Source: Maledivibacter halophilus
Lineage (GTDB): Bacteria; Bacillota; Clostridia; Peptostreptococcales; Caminicellaceae
NCBI RefSeq assembly: GCF_900167445.1
Contig: NZ_FUZT01000002.1
Location: 248,001 to 312,000, forward strand
DNA length: 64,000 bases
Reading direction: 5' to 3'
Shown here: positions 1 through 8,985 of the stretch, piece after piece
Numbering within the stretch: position 1 is the first letter of the stretch
Layout: every line of letters begins with the position of its first letter
The notes under the pieces: generated by a model
What the model was told of the DNA's origin: nothing
Database searches by the model: none
Seen by the model: the letters and a program-made list of their open reading frames with translations, nothing else
Translations under genes and position numbers: made by a program

Positions 1-1
1 T

Positions 2-2845
2 CCCGTTGAAATTGAAGTAGAAAAACAATTGAATCTAAATAATAAGCAGGAAATAGAAGAATATGGACTTGATAAATTTAATGAAAAATGTAGAGAATCT
101 GTTTTTAAATATGAAGGTTTATGGAAAGAAATGACAAAACGTATGGCTTATGCTATAGACCTTGAGAATCCCTATATAACCCTTGATAATAATTATATTG
201 AAAGTGTGTGGTGGATTTTAGATAAGTTCAACAAAGAAGGATTTATCTATGAAGGCCATAAAATTCTTCCATATTGTAGTAGATGTGGTACAGGGCTTGC
301 TAGTCACGAAGTTGCCCAGGGATATCAGGAAATTAAAACTAATACGGTTGTTGTGAAATTTAAGCTAAAGGATAAAGAAAATGAATATTTTCTTGCATGG
401 ACAACTACACCATGGACATTAGCAGCAAATGTTTGTGTTACTGTTCATCCTGATGTAACCTATATAAAAATTAAGGCTGATAATGGGGAAATATATTATA
501 TAGCAAAGGATCTTGTTGATTCTGTTGTAGAAGAAGACTATGAAGTAGTTCAGGAATACAAAGGTAAGGATTTAGAATATATGGAATATGAGCAATTGAT
601 GCCCTTTGTTGATACAGATAAAAAAGCATTTTTTGTGACCCTTGCCGATTATGTAACTACTGAAGATGGTACTGGTATAGTTCACTCTGCTCCAGCCTTT
701 GGTGAAGATGACTACAATACAGGTGTTAAATATAATTTGCCAGTACTTCAGCCAGTAAATGAAGAAGGAAAGTATACTACTACTCCTTGGAAGGGTATGT
801 TTGTTATGGATGCCGATATAGAGATTATTAAGTGGCTCTATGAAGAAGGAAAGCTTTATAAAAAGCAGAAAATGGCCCATAATTATCCCCACTGCTGGAG
901 ATGTAAAACTCCTCTTTTATATTATGCAAAACCAAGCTGGTATATAGAAATGACTAAATTAAAAGATAAGCTTATTGAGAATAATAATAATGTTGAGTGG
1001 TATCCAGGCTATGTAGGAGAAAAACGCTTTGGAAATTGGCTTGAAAATCTAAATGACTGGGCAATATCAAGAAGCAGATATTGGGGAACTCCACTTAATA
1101 TTTGGAGATGTGATGAATGTGAACACACTACCAGTATAGGCTCTAGAAAAGAACTAGCCCAGAAAGCTATAGAAGACATAGATGAAACAATAGAACTTCA
1201 TAGACCATATGTAGATGATGTGCATATTAAGTGTGAAAAATGTGGAGCTACCATGACCAGAGTTAGTGATGTTATTGATTGCTGGTTTGATAGTGGGTCA
1301 ATGCCCTTTGCTCAACATCATTATCCCTTTGAAAATAAGGACAAATTTTTTGAAGAGCTTTTCCCAGCAGATTTTATTTGCGAAGGTATAGACCAGACAA
1401 GGGGTTGGTTTTATTCTTTGATTGCTATAGCAACCTTTGTTACTGGAAAATCATCATATAAAAGAGTATTAGTTAATGATCTTATTCTAGACAAGGATGG
1501 CAGAAAGATGTCAAAGTCTAGAGGAAATACTGTGGATCCATTTGTATTGTTTGATAAATACGGTGCTGATGCCCTTAGATGGTATTTGCTCTATGTTTCA
1601 CCTGCTTGGACTCCAACTAAATTTGATGAAGATGGACTAAAAGAGGTACAAAGCAAGTTTTTCAGTACCATTAAAAATGTATATAATTTCTTTGTATTAT
1701 ATGCTAATACCGATGAAGTAGATCCAAAGACTTTCTTTGTTGATTATAAGGATAGACCGGAAATAGATAGATGGTTGTTATCGAAGTTTAATAGTCTTTT
1801 AAAATCAGTAACTGGAGATTTACAAGTATTTGACTTAACTAAGACTGTTAGAAAAATACAGGAATTTGTTAATGAAGATTTATCTAACTGGTATATAAGA
1901 CGTTCACGTAGACGTTTCTGGGCCACAGAGCTTAGTGAAGATAAGAAAGCTGTTTATAATACAACTTATGAAATATTAGTAGGTATTTGCCAAATGGTTG
2001 CTCCATTTGCTCCATATTTATCTGAAGAAATATATAAAAAGCTGACTGGAGAATTATCGGTTCACATAAGTGATTATCCAACTGTAAATGAAGACCTCGT
2101 GGATATTCATTTAGAAGAAAAAATGGATCTTGTAAGAAATTTAGTAAAGCTTGGTAGAGCATCAAGGGAGTCAGTAAGGATTAAAGTACGTCAGCCTATT
2201 CAAAAGGTTCTTATAGATGGAAAATACGGAGAATTAGTATCGGATTTAGTTCCCCTTATAAAGGAAGAATTAAATGTTAAAGAAGTAGTATTTGCTAAGG
2301 ATTTAAAGGAATATATGAACTTTAGCTTAAAACCTAATTTTAGGGTAGTGGGGCCAAAACTTGGAAAGAAGATAAAATCCTTTGGAAAGGCATTGTCCAA
2401 TTTAGATGCTTCAGCTGCAGTTCATAATCTGGAGAATGGTGGAAGCATAGAAATTGATTTAGATGGAGAAAAATTTGAAGTTACAGATGAATTTGTAACT
2501 ATAAATATTTCGGCTAAAGAAGGCTTTACAGTAGAAATGGAGAATAACCTATTTGTGATTTTAGATACTACATTAAATGAAGAATTAATTAACGAAGGCC
2601 TTGCTAGGGAGCTCATTTCAAAGGTTCAGCAGCTTAGAAAAAATAATGGCTATGAGATGATGGATAATATTAGAATTTATTTTCATGGAGATGATAAAAT
2701 AGCTAATGCAGCAGATATCTATAAAGACTATATAATGGATGAAACTTTAGCTGTTAGCATTGAAAGAGTTTCAGATGATAGCATTGAAAAATTAGACTTA
2801 AATGACCATGCAACAGGAATTAAGCTAGAGAAAGTTAACGATTAA
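2..2845 (+). CDS. ileS: Isoleucyl-tRNA synthetase, 5'-truncated by the window edge
   Basis: Charges tRNA-Ile with isoleucine in the cytoplasm. The frame is open from base 2, so the N-terminal part with the HIGH signature lies outside the window; about 947 residues remain. Visible are the KMSKS loop (bases 1505-1519, near residue 501 of the fragment), paired-cysteine motifs (CSRC, CWRC, CDEC, CEKC), the tail of the editing domain before about residue 280, and the DCWFDSGS segment ahead of the catalytic C-half. The long C-terminal anticodon and extension region and the overall sequence style suggest the longer IleS2 (eukaryote-like) class rather than the B. subtilis class; that is inference. 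A perfect terminator hairpin follows at 2945. Confidence 0.97.
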   Translation, partial: PVEIEVEKQLNLNNKQEIEEYGLDKFNEKCRESVFKYEGLWKEMTKRMAYAIDLENPYITLDNNYIESVWWILDKFNKEGFIYEGHKILPYCSRCGTGLASHEVAQGYQEIKTNTVVVKFKLKDKENEYFLAWTTTPWTLAANVCVTVHPDVTYIKIKADNGEIYYIAKDLVDSVVEEDYEVVQEYKGKDLEYMEYEQLMPFVDTDKKAFFVTLADYVTTEDGTGIVHSAPAFGEDDYNTGVKYNLPVLQPVNEEGKYTTTPWKGMFVMDADIEIIKWLYEEGKLYKKQKMAHNYPHCWRCKTPLLYYAKPSWYIEMTKLKDKLIENNNNVEWYPGYVGEKRFGNWLENLNDWAISRSRYWGTPLNIWRCDECEHTTSIGSRKELAQKAIEDIDETIELHRPYVDDVHIKCEKCGATMTRVSDVIDCWFDSGSMPFAQHHYPFENKDKFFEELFPADFICEGIDQTRGWFYSLIAIATFVTGKSSYKRVLVNDLILDKDGRKMSKSRGNTVDPFVLFDKYGADALRWYLLYVSPAWTPTKFDEDGLKEVQSKFFSTIKNVYNFFVLYANTDEVDPKTFFVDYKDRPEIDRWLLSKFNSLLKSVTGDLQVFDLTKTVRKIQEFVNEDLSNWYIRRSRRRFWATELSEDKKAVYNTTYEILVGICQMVAPFAPYLSEEIYKKLTGELSVHISDYPTVNEDLVDIHLEEKMDLVRNLVKLGRASRESVRIKVRQPIQKVLIDGKYGELVSDLVPLIKEELNVKEVVFAKDLKEYMNFSLKPNFRVVGPKLGKKIKSFGKALSNLDASAAVHNLENGGSIEIDLDGEKFEVTDEFVTINISAKEGFTVEMENNLFVILDTTLNEELINEGLARELISKVQQLRKNNGYEMMDNIRIYFHGDDKIANAADIYKDYIMDETLAVSIERVSDDSIEKLDLNDHATGIKLEKVND

Positions 2846-2944
2846 TATAGATAGTGAAAGATTTTATTGATGCAAAGTGCTAATTGCAAGATTGTATTTA
2901 CTAGCAAATATATCATCTAAAAACAAAAAATAAACACGTGAGAT

Positions 2945-2986
2945 TATAGAGGCATATAATATTATGCCTCTATAATTATTATTTTA
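2945..2986 (+). terminator. Intrinsic terminator of ileS
   Basis: A perfect 12-bp stem (2945-2956 with 2963-2974) closes a 6-base loop and is followed by a T/A-rich tail. It separates ileS from the hemerythrin gene. Confidence 0.8.
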
Positions 2987-3110
2987 ATAAGGATAGACAA
3001 CTTTAAGGTTTAATAAATTTGAAATAGAAATGTTGTTTCACTATATAGTTTAAAGATTATTAAAATGGGTAAATAGAAATTGTAAAGCTAAGGTTTAAGG
3101 GGGATAAAAA

Positions 3111-3524
3111 ATGTTTAAATGGAAAGATGAGTATTCATGTAATATCAACGAAATAGATAACCAACATAAGAAATTACTGGAAATAGGCTTGAAATTATCA
3201 AATATAATAAAAGACAAAAATGATTTAGATCACTATGATGAGATTATTGAAGTATTAAGAGAATTAAAGGAATATACAATTTATCATTTTAAATACGAAG
3301 AAGATTTGATGCACAGGCATGGTTATAAAGAGTTAAATGGGCATAGATTAACCCATGAAATATTTGTTAATAAAATTATTGAAATTGAAAATAAAGATAT
3401 AGATGAAAATCAACAAAAAGTAACTATTGAAATTCTTACATTTATTGCTGATTGGATTGAAAACCATATTTTAAAAGTTGATCATATGTATAAAGACTTT
3501 TTAAATGAAAAGGGAGTTTTTTAA
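3111..3524 (+). CDS. Bacteriohemerythrin
   Basis: Single-domain cytoplasmic di-iron, oxygen-binding protein of 137 residues. The hemerythrin ligand pattern is visible in order: NQHKK near residue 22, HFKYEED near residue 60, a His pair around HRLTHE near residue 77, and HxxxxDH near the C-terminus. In anaerobes such proteins are thought to buffer or sense O2 or store iron. The start has a GGGGG ribosome site 6 bases upstream. It is monocistronic: terminators flank it at 2945 and 3537. A second hemerythrin-like gene of a different subfamily lies at 14422. Confidence 0.92.
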   Translation: MFKWKDEYSCNINEIDNQHKKLLEIGLKLSNIIKDKNDLDHYDEIIEVLRELKEYTIYHFKYEEDLMHRHGYKELNGHRLTHEIFVNKIIEIENKDIDENQQKVTIEILTFIADWIENHILKVDHMYKDFLNEKGVF

Positions 3525-3536
3525 TATTTTGTTTTA

Positions 3537-3578
3537 AAAAATCTGCCAAAAATCTGGCTTTAGTAGATTTTATTTTTT
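3537..3578 (+). terminator. Intrinsic terminator of bacteriohemerythrin gene
   Basis: AAAATCT at 3537 pairs with AGATTTT ending near 3570, with additional inner CCA/TGG pairing, followed by ATTTTTTG. Confidence 0.7.
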
Positions 3579-3657
3579 GTAACATTTCCAAAACCCTCGA
3601 ATATTTTATTAGTAAGTGATTAAATATTATTCTAAAAGCATTTTTAGGGGGTTGAAA

Positions 3658-4338
3658 ATGTATAATTTTTATGATTTTTGGCAGATGAATCCATATAGAA
3701 TGGACTTTTTTAGAAGAGCTCCTATACCTATAGATACTACCTATGTTCGAATTTTCCATGCATCACCTGATGCACCACCTGTTGATGTATACCTAAACAA
3801 TAGACCAGTAGTTTCAAATTTGGAGTATAGAAGCTTTACAGAATATCTTCCAGTGTCACCTGGAGTATATAATGTAAAAGTATTTCCAGCTGGAGCGACT
3901 AGGAATCCAGTTATAAATACTAATATTAATGTGCCGTCAAATACCATTCTTACAGTTGCAGCTATTAATAAACTTGAAGATATAGCTTTATATGCTATAG
4001 AGGATACACCTATGCCTGTACCGGGTGATAAGGTATATCTGAGATTCGGTCATCTGTCTCCAAATGCGCCTAGTGTTGATATTAGGTTGCCAAATGGAAA
4101 TAATGTATTTAGAGATGTAGAATATAAAGAAATTACTGACTATAAGTTATTGGATCCAGGAACATATACTTTAGATGTTTATGGAGCCGGAACAGATAAA
4201 AGAGTATTACATGTTCCAAACATAAATTTAAAACCCAATAGATTCTATACGGTGTATGCTATAGGTCTAGTAGGAGAAAAGCCACCGCTGCAGGTAGTTA
4301 TTCCTTTGGATGGTAACTCATATATAAAAGTTAGATAA
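3658..4338 (+). CDS. DUF4397 domain protein, two repeats
   Basis: 226-residue protein with two DUF4397-type beta-sandwich repeats. Each begins with a recognisable VRIFHASPDAPPVDVYLN-like motif: residues 25-115 (HASPDAPPVDVY) and 125-220 (GHLSPNAPSVDI). The family occurs in surface and sporulation-associated proteins of Firmicutes; the function is unknown. I see no signal peptide, but the N-terminus is rich in aromatic residues and Met. I chose ATG 3658 because it has TAGGGGG upstream; an in-frame start at 3616 lacks a site. It is a single-gene unit with a strong terminator downstream. Confidence 0.85.
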   Translation: MYNFYDFWQMNPYRMDFFRRAPIPIDTTYVRIFHASPDAPPVDVYLNNRPVVSNLEYRSFTEYLPVSPGVYNVKVFPAGATRNPVINTNINVPSNTILTVAAINKLEDIALYAIEDTPMPVPGDKVYLRFGHLSPNAPSVDIRLPNGNNVFRDVEYKEITDYKLLDPGTYTLDVYGAGTDKRVLHVPNINLKPNRFYTVYAIGLVGEKPPLQVVIPLDGNSYIKVR

Positions 4339-4380
4339 CAAAGAGTGAAGTAAATCGGTAATAATCTAATAAATTAAATA

Positions 4381-4456
4381 CGGCAAAGGGGCCTGTACGT
4401 TTAACACATATTTTTACTGGTGTGTTTAGGCGTTTGGTCCTTTGTTGTTTTTTGGT
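4381..4456 (+). terminator. Long two-part terminator hairpin
   Basis: CAAAGGGGCC near 4384 pairs with GGTCCTTTG near 4436. Inside it ACGTTTAACACA pairs with TGTGTTTAGGCGT. The long stem ends in TTGTTTTTT. Confidence 0.75.
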
Positions 4457-4563
4457 CAGTAAAGAACCACCAGAAGCCCTATAATTTATGATTTTGAACT
4501 CCAAAACTTTTCTTTAGTCATTCAATTCAAATATTACAGAATTATTACAATTTACAAAATTAG

Positions 4564-4592
4564 TTGTAAATATTACCAATAAATAATATACT
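4564..4592 (+). promoter_or_regulatory. Sigma-A-like promoter for the 32-codon ORF
   Basis: TTGTAA (4564-4569), 17-base spacer, TATACT (4587-4592). It lies 40 bases upstream of the small ORF start. Confidence 0.55.
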
Positions 4593-4631
4593 ATATATGC
4601 AAATAAAATTTTACGATAGGAGGTCGTGTTG

Positions 4632-4730
4632 ATGAAAGTTATAAGATTAATTAGTTGGAATGGCAGCAGAGATTCTTTTACAATTTATACAATGAATACA
4701 CGACCTAGGACTATCAGTATTAATTATTAG
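4632..4730 (+). CDS. Small basic peptide ORF, 32 residues, unknown
   Basis: ATG 4632 follows a near-perfect TAGGAGG ribosome site, and the frame runs 32 codons. The peptide is basic (one Lys, four Arg), with one Trp and no signal or membrane segment. A promoter lies upstream (4564) and an intrinsic terminator downstream (4764), so it forms its own transcription unit. AGGTCGTGT at 4621-4629, which includes half of the ribosome site, is perfectly complementary to ACACGACCT at 4698-4706 near the end of the ORF. The message could therefore fold to hide its own ribosome site. I do not recognise the peptide. It may be a small protein, a regulatory leader, or a small RNA with an incidental ORF. Confidence 0.5.
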   Translation: MKVIRLISWNGSRDSFTIYTMNTRPRTISINY

Positions 4731-4763
4731 AGCTTTGTAACAATCCAATAATTGATAAAGTAT

Positions 4764-4802
4764 AGCCATAGGTGTGTATATTATAGCCTATGGCTTTTAT
4801 TT
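4764..4802 (+). terminator. Intrinsic terminator of the small ORF unit
   Basis: AGCCATAGG (4764-4772) pairs perfectly with CCTATGGCT (4787-4795), followed by TTTATTTTA. Confidence 0.8.
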
Positions 4803-4904
4803 TACACATTGATAAACAAGTTTAAAGATTAATAAATTTCAAAGAAAAAATGTATAAGCGTTCATTTTTTTCTTTAAAATTTATCTTAAGTTTTAGTGTT
4901 GTTT

Positions 4905-4972
4905 ATCTATAGATATTCCAGTAAAATAATTAATTTATACATATTAAATTTTACTGTTGGAAATCTATATAG
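4905..4972. repeat. Foldback repeat family 1, copy A (short form)
   Basis: 68-bp imperfect palindrome. The left arm CTATAGATATTCC-AGTAAAAT mirrors the right arm ATTTTACTGTTGGAAATCTATATAG around an AT-rich centre. The same ends recur in long form at 18201-18308 and 60864-60972 and inverted at 30491-30546. This copy lacks about 40 bp of the interior of the long form. It has no coding capacity and looks like a MITE or a mobile hairpin. Confidence 0.75.
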
Positions 4973-5030
4973 TTAGTAATAATAATGTGTCTATATAAAA
5001 ATTATCATTTTTAATACACTAATAGATTAA

Positions 5031-5067
5031 AGCCATGGGTTATTAACTGCCTCTGGCTTTTTATTTT
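5031..5067 (+). terminator. Terminator-like hairpin upstream of the ABC exporter
   Basis: AGCCATGGG (5031-5039) faces CCTCTGGCT (5050-5058) with two internal mismatches, then TTTTATTTTG. No obvious gene precedes it, so it may act as an attenuator in the exporter leader. Confidence 0.5.
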
Positions 5068-5121
5068 GCAACTAAAAGAGCGTCATAAGACGTCTCTATA
5101 CTTGGCTAAAGGAGGTAGAAA

Positions 5122-5139
5122 ATGGTGGTTAGAATTTAA
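5122..5139 (+). other. Possible 5-codon leader ORF before the ABC exporter
   Basis: ATG 5122 has an AAAGGAGG ribosome site but the frame stops after five codons (M-V-V-R-I), 50 bases ahead of the exporter start. A known family precedent is the bmrB leader, which controls bmrCD in B. subtilis by translation-dependent attenuation. Whether that applies here is inference. A terminator-like hairpin lies upstream at 5031, and I see no clear terminator between this ORF and 5190. Confidence 0.3.
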
Positions 5140-5189
5140 AAGAGTTTTTTACAGAAGAAACATTATGACAGAATTTATGGAGGTAAAAA

Positions 5190-7010
5190 ATGAAAAAGAT
5201 AAAGCTTTTACTAAAGTTTATGGAGGGAAATAGATTATTATATTTTGGAGCAGTATTAGCTATAGGATTATCTACGTGTTTTGAAATATTAATTCCCCTT
5301 GTTTTAAAATTTACAATAGATTCTATCATAGGGGATCAACCTATGGAAATTCCTAATTGGATATGGAATTTTATACATGCAAATGGTGGTAGAGCTTTGC
5401 TTTTACACAATTTATGGATTATTGGAGCTTTTATAATAATATTAACAGTTATAAATGGTATTTTTTTATATCTAAAGGGAAAGTGGTCTGCTGTGGCAGC
5501 TGAATCTGTTGCTAAAAATATTAGAGAAAGATTATATAATCATTTGCAGCATTTGCCCTTTGATTATCATACTAAAGTAGAAACAGGAGAATTGATACAA
5601 AGATGTACATCAGATGTTGAAACTATACGTAGGTTTTTATCTATTCAATTTATAGAAATTGGTAGGGTGATTTTCATATTAATATTTTCTCTATGGGTTA
5701 TGGCTTCATTAAATGGAACTATGACTTTAGTTGCGGTATCATTAATTCCAATAGTTTTGTTTTTTACTTTGATATTTTTTTTCAAAGTGAAAAAAGCCTT
5801 TAAAATATCCGATGAATGTGAAGCAAGACTGTCAACTGTATTACAGGAAAATTTAAGTGGAGTAAGGGTTGTTAGAGCCTTTGCAAGGCAAAAACATGAA
5901 ATAGATAAATTTTATAAAAAAAATTCAGAATATAGAGATGCAACCTATAAATTAATACGTTTACTTGCCTGGTTTTGGTCGTCTTCAGATTTTCTCTGTT
6001 TCCTTCAAATAGGAGCAGTATTGGTATTTGGAGTATATCTTGTAGTTAATGGACTAATAACTTTAGGAACCCTTGTTGTATTTATTAGCTATGAAAGGAA
6101 ATTAATATTTCCAATAAGACAGCTTGGAAGGATACTTACCGATTTAGGTAAATCTTTAGTATCCTTAGAGCGTATAAATGAAATATTAGAAAACGAAATA
6201 GAAGATGGATTAGATAAAGGGAAAAAACCAGATATAAAGGGAAATATAGAATTTAAAAATGTTTCTTTTGGATACGACGAGGATAGAAATATACTTAACA
6301 ATATTTCATTTAAAGTAAAAGCAGGACAGACAATTGCAATACTAGGTTCTACTGGTAGTGGCAAGACATCCTTAGTTAATCTTTTATTGAGATTATATGA
6401 TTACAAAGAGGGACATATAAAGATTGATGGAATAGAACTAAAGGAAATAAATAAAAAATGGCTTAGACAGCAAATTGGCATAGTTTTACAAGAACCATTC
6501 TTATATTCTAAAACAATAAAAGAAAATATAGGAATTACTAAAAAAAATATAAAAGAAAAGGATGTATTTGAAGCTTCAAAGATTGCAGCAATACATGATG
6601 TAATATTAGATTTTGAAAACGGCTATGAAACTACTGTAGGGGAGAGAGGAGTAACTCTTTCAGGAGGTCAAAAACAGCGTGTGGCAATTGCTAGAACAAT
6701 AGTTAGAAATTCAAGGGTTTTAATATTTGATGATTCATTAAGTGCCGTTGACAGTGAGACAGATTTAGCTATTAGAAGGTCTTTAAAGAGAATGAAAAAT
6801 AAAGTTACTACATTTATTATATCCCATCGTATTAGTACTTTATCTGATGCAGATATCATTTTAGTTCTTGAGGATGGAAAAATAGTACAGTCAGGAAAGC
6901 ATGATAAGCTAATTAAGGAGAATGGACTGTATAAACGTATTTGGACAATTCAGAATTCCCTTGAAGAAGAATTGGAAAAAGAAGCAATGGGCTCGGCCCC
7001 TGTAGCTTAA
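5190..7010 (+). CDS. Heterodimeric ABC exporter, subunit with degenerate Walker B
   Basis: 606-residue half-transporter (type IV ABC exporter fold) with six membrane helices in residues 1-310 and an ATPase domain after about 345. Walker A GSTGSGKTS lies near residue 385 and signature LSGGQKQ near 489. Walker B reads LIFDDSLSAVD, so the catalytic glutamate is Asp. Paired with the next gene, this matches the BmrC/TM287 side of heterodimeric multidrug exporters, which contribute the non-hydrolysing Walker site and the intact signature motif. Start ATG 5190 has GGAGG 7 bases upstream. The substrate is unknown; drug or lipid-like molecules are typical. It is cotranscribed with 7036. Confidence 0.93.
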   Translation: MKKIKLLLKFMEGNRLLYFGAVLAIGLSTCFEILIPLVLKFTIDSIIGDQPMEIPNWIWNFIHANGGRALLLHNLWIIGAFIIILTVINGIFLYLKGKWSAVAAESVAKNIRERLYNHLQHLPFDYHTKVETGELIQRCTSDVETIRRFLSIQFIEIGRVIFILIFSLWVMASLNGTMTLVAVSLIPIVLFFTLIFFFKVKKAFKISDECEARLSTVLQENLSGVRVVRAFARQKHEIDKFYKKNSEYRDATYKLIRLLAWFWSSSDFLCFLQIGAVLVFGVYLVVNGLITLGTLVVFISYERKLIFPIRQLGRILTDLGKSLVSLERINEILENEIEDGLDKGKKPDIKGNIEFKNVSFGYDEDRNILNNISFKVKAGQTIAILGSTGSGKTSLVNLLLRLYDYKEGHIKIDGIELKEINKKWLRQQIGIVLQEPFLYSKTIKENIGITKKNIKEKDVFEASKIAAIHDVILDFENGYETTVGERGVTLSGGQKQRVAIARTIVRNSRVLIFDDSLSAVDSETDLAIRRSLKRMKNKVTTFIISHRISTLSDADIILVLEDGKIVQSGKHDKLIKENGLYKRIWTIQNSLEEELEKEAMGSAPVA

Positions 7011-7035
7011 GGGAAATAGGAAAGGATAGATGTAA

Positions 7036-8868
7036 ATGAGTACAATTAAGGAACAGAATTATAATAAAGGATTTGACATAGAGCTTTGGAAAAAACTATT
7101 AAGATTTGCAAAACCATATAAAAGGAATTTAATTTTAATTGGAGTCATGATGATAATATTAGCCAGTGTAGATGTAATATTTCCAATGCTTACAAAATAT
7201 GCAATAGATAATTTTATAGTTCCACAGCAACTCGAAGGATTAAAAATATTTGTTTTGTGGTATATTTTATTAATTATTTGTCAGTCAATTTTTGTTTGGA
7301 TATTTATAGAACAAGCAGCAAAAGTAGAGGTAGGTATATGCTACGATATTAGAAAATTAGGATTTAAAAGATTGCAGGAGCTGTCATTTTCATATTTCGA
7401 TAGAACACAGATAGGGTGGATAATGGCAAGAATGACCTCTGATACACAAAGATTAGGAGATACAATTTCATGGGGCATAGTTGACCTTGTGTGGGGAACT
7501 GCAATGATGATTATAGTATCCTGTGTAATGCTTTTTATGAATTTTAAACTGGCTTTAATAGCATTAATAGTTATTCCCTTTTTAGCAATTGTAAGTTCTT
7601 ATTTTCAGAAGAAGATATTGAAGGCTTTTAGAAAGGTAAGGAAAACAAATTCTCGTATAACCGGTTCCTTTAATGAAGGTATAATGGGTGCTAAAACTAC
7701 CAAAACATTAGTTAGAGAAGAAAAAAATCTAGAAGAATTTAGTGAAATTGCTGGTAAAATGTATCGTTCATCTGTTAGAGCTGCTATTTTTTCTTCACTT
7801 TATCTACCAGTGGCTATAACATTGGGAAGTATAGGAACTGCCATGGTTTTATGGCGTGGGGGAGAAGGTGTAATATTAGGAAATCTAAGCTATGGTGCTC
7901 TTGTTGCATTTATAACCTTTACAATACAATTTTTTGAACCTGTTAGGGAGCTAGCAAGGATATTTGCTGAACTTCAATCGGCTCAAGCTTCGGCTGAAAG
8001 GATCATTTCTATGATTGAGACTGAGCCTGATATTAAGGATGACTCAGAAATAGTTAAGGTTTATGGTGATGTATTCAGTCCCCATAAGGAAAATTGGGCT
8101 AATATGAAGGGGAATATTACCTTTAACAATGTGTCATTTGCCTATAATGAAGGAGAAAAGGTTTTGGAAAAATTTGACTTAAATGTCAAATCAGGTGAGA
8201 CAATTGCTCTGGTTGGGGAAACAGGATCAGGGAAAAGTACAATAGTGAATTTGGCTTGTCGCTTTTATGAACCGACTAAAGGTGAAATATTGATAGATGG
8301 AGTTGACTATCGAAAAAGATCATTATTGTGGCTTCATTCTAACTTAGGCTATGTTTTACAAACTCCCCATCTATTTAGTGGAACAATAAAGGAAAATATA
8401 CTCTATGGGCGATTAGGCGCAACAGATGAAGAAGTTATAAGAGCATGTAAACTGGTTAATGCTCATAATTTTATAATGAAGATGAAAGGTGGATATCATT
8501 CTCAGGTCGGAGAAGGAGGGGGACGTTTATCTACTGGAGAAAAGCAATTAATATCCTTTGCAAGGGCCATATTAGCTGATCCTAAAATATTTGTACTGGA
8601 TGAAGCCACTTCTTCAGTTGATACTGAAACTGAGATGCTTATACAAAAAGCCATTGAAAAGGTATTAATGGGCAGAACCAGTTTTATAATTGCTCATAGG
8701 CTTTCTACTATTCGTTTAGCTGACAGAATTTTAGTTATTAGCAAGGGCAAGGTTGTAGAAGAAGGAAACCACTATCAGTTAATTAAAAGAAGGGGATATT
8801 ATTATAGGCTGTATACAAATCAGTTTATGGATGAACAGGAATCTATGATGCTTCATAAAAGTAGCTAA
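7036..8868 (+). CDS. Heterodimeric ABC exporter, catalytic subunit
   Basis: 610-residue partner of the preceding exporter half, 25 bases downstream. The membrane domain is about residues 30-320 and the ATPase domain about 360-600. Walker A GETGSGKST and Walker B VLDEATSSVD are intact, but the signature motif is LSTGEKQ instead of LSGGQ. Combined with the first subunit this gives exactly one canonical ATP site (this Walker A/B with the partner's LSGGQ) and one degenerate site, the arrangement known for BmrCD and TM287/288. It sits in the cytoplasmic membrane and probably exports a hydrophobic compound. Confidence 0.93.
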   Translation: MSTIKEQNYNKGFDIELWKKLLRFAKPYKRNLILIGVMMIILASVDVIFPMLTKYAIDNFIVPQQLEGLKIFVLWYILLIICQSIFVWIFIEQAAKVEVGICYDIRKLGFKRLQELSFSYFDRTQIGWIMARMTSDTQRLGDTISWGIVDLVWGTAMMIIVSCVMLFMNFKLALIALIVIPFLAIVSSYFQKKILKAFRKVRKTNSRITGSFNEGIMGAKTTKTLVREEKNLEEFSEIAGKMYRSSVRAAIFSSLYLPVAITLGSIGTAMVLWRGGEGVILGNLSYGALVAFITFTIQFFEPVRELARIFAELQSAQASAERIISMIETEPDIKDDSEIVKVYGDVFSPHKENWANMKGNITFNNVSFAYNEGEKVLEKFDLNVKSGETIALVGETGSGKSTIVNLACRFYEPTKGEILIDGVDYRKRSLLWLHSNLGYVLQTPHLFSGTIKENILYGRLGATDEEVIRACKLVNAHNFIMKMKGGYHSQVGEGGGRLSTGEKQLISFARAILADPKIFVLDEATSSVDTETEMLIQKAIEKVLMGRTSFIIAHRLSTIRLADRILVISKGKVVEEGNHYQLIKRRGYYYRLYTNQFMDEQESMMLHKSS

Positions 8869-8885
8869 ACTCTTTAGGGTCAAAA

Positions 8886-8945
8886 CTTAAAAGTCAGCCA
8901 ATGACTAATAGATGATAGCTAACAGTAAATTGGCTGAAACTTTAG
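8886..8945 (+). other. Inverted repeat after the ABC exporter
   Basis: TCAGCCAAT (8894-8902) pairs with ATTGGCTGA (8929-8937) with imperfect flanking complementarity. There is no T-tract, so it is a weak terminator candidate or part of the leader of the next gene. Confidence 0.35.
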
Positions 8946-8985
8946 GACGTAAATAGATATAAACCTAAAACCAGGAGGAATAAAA

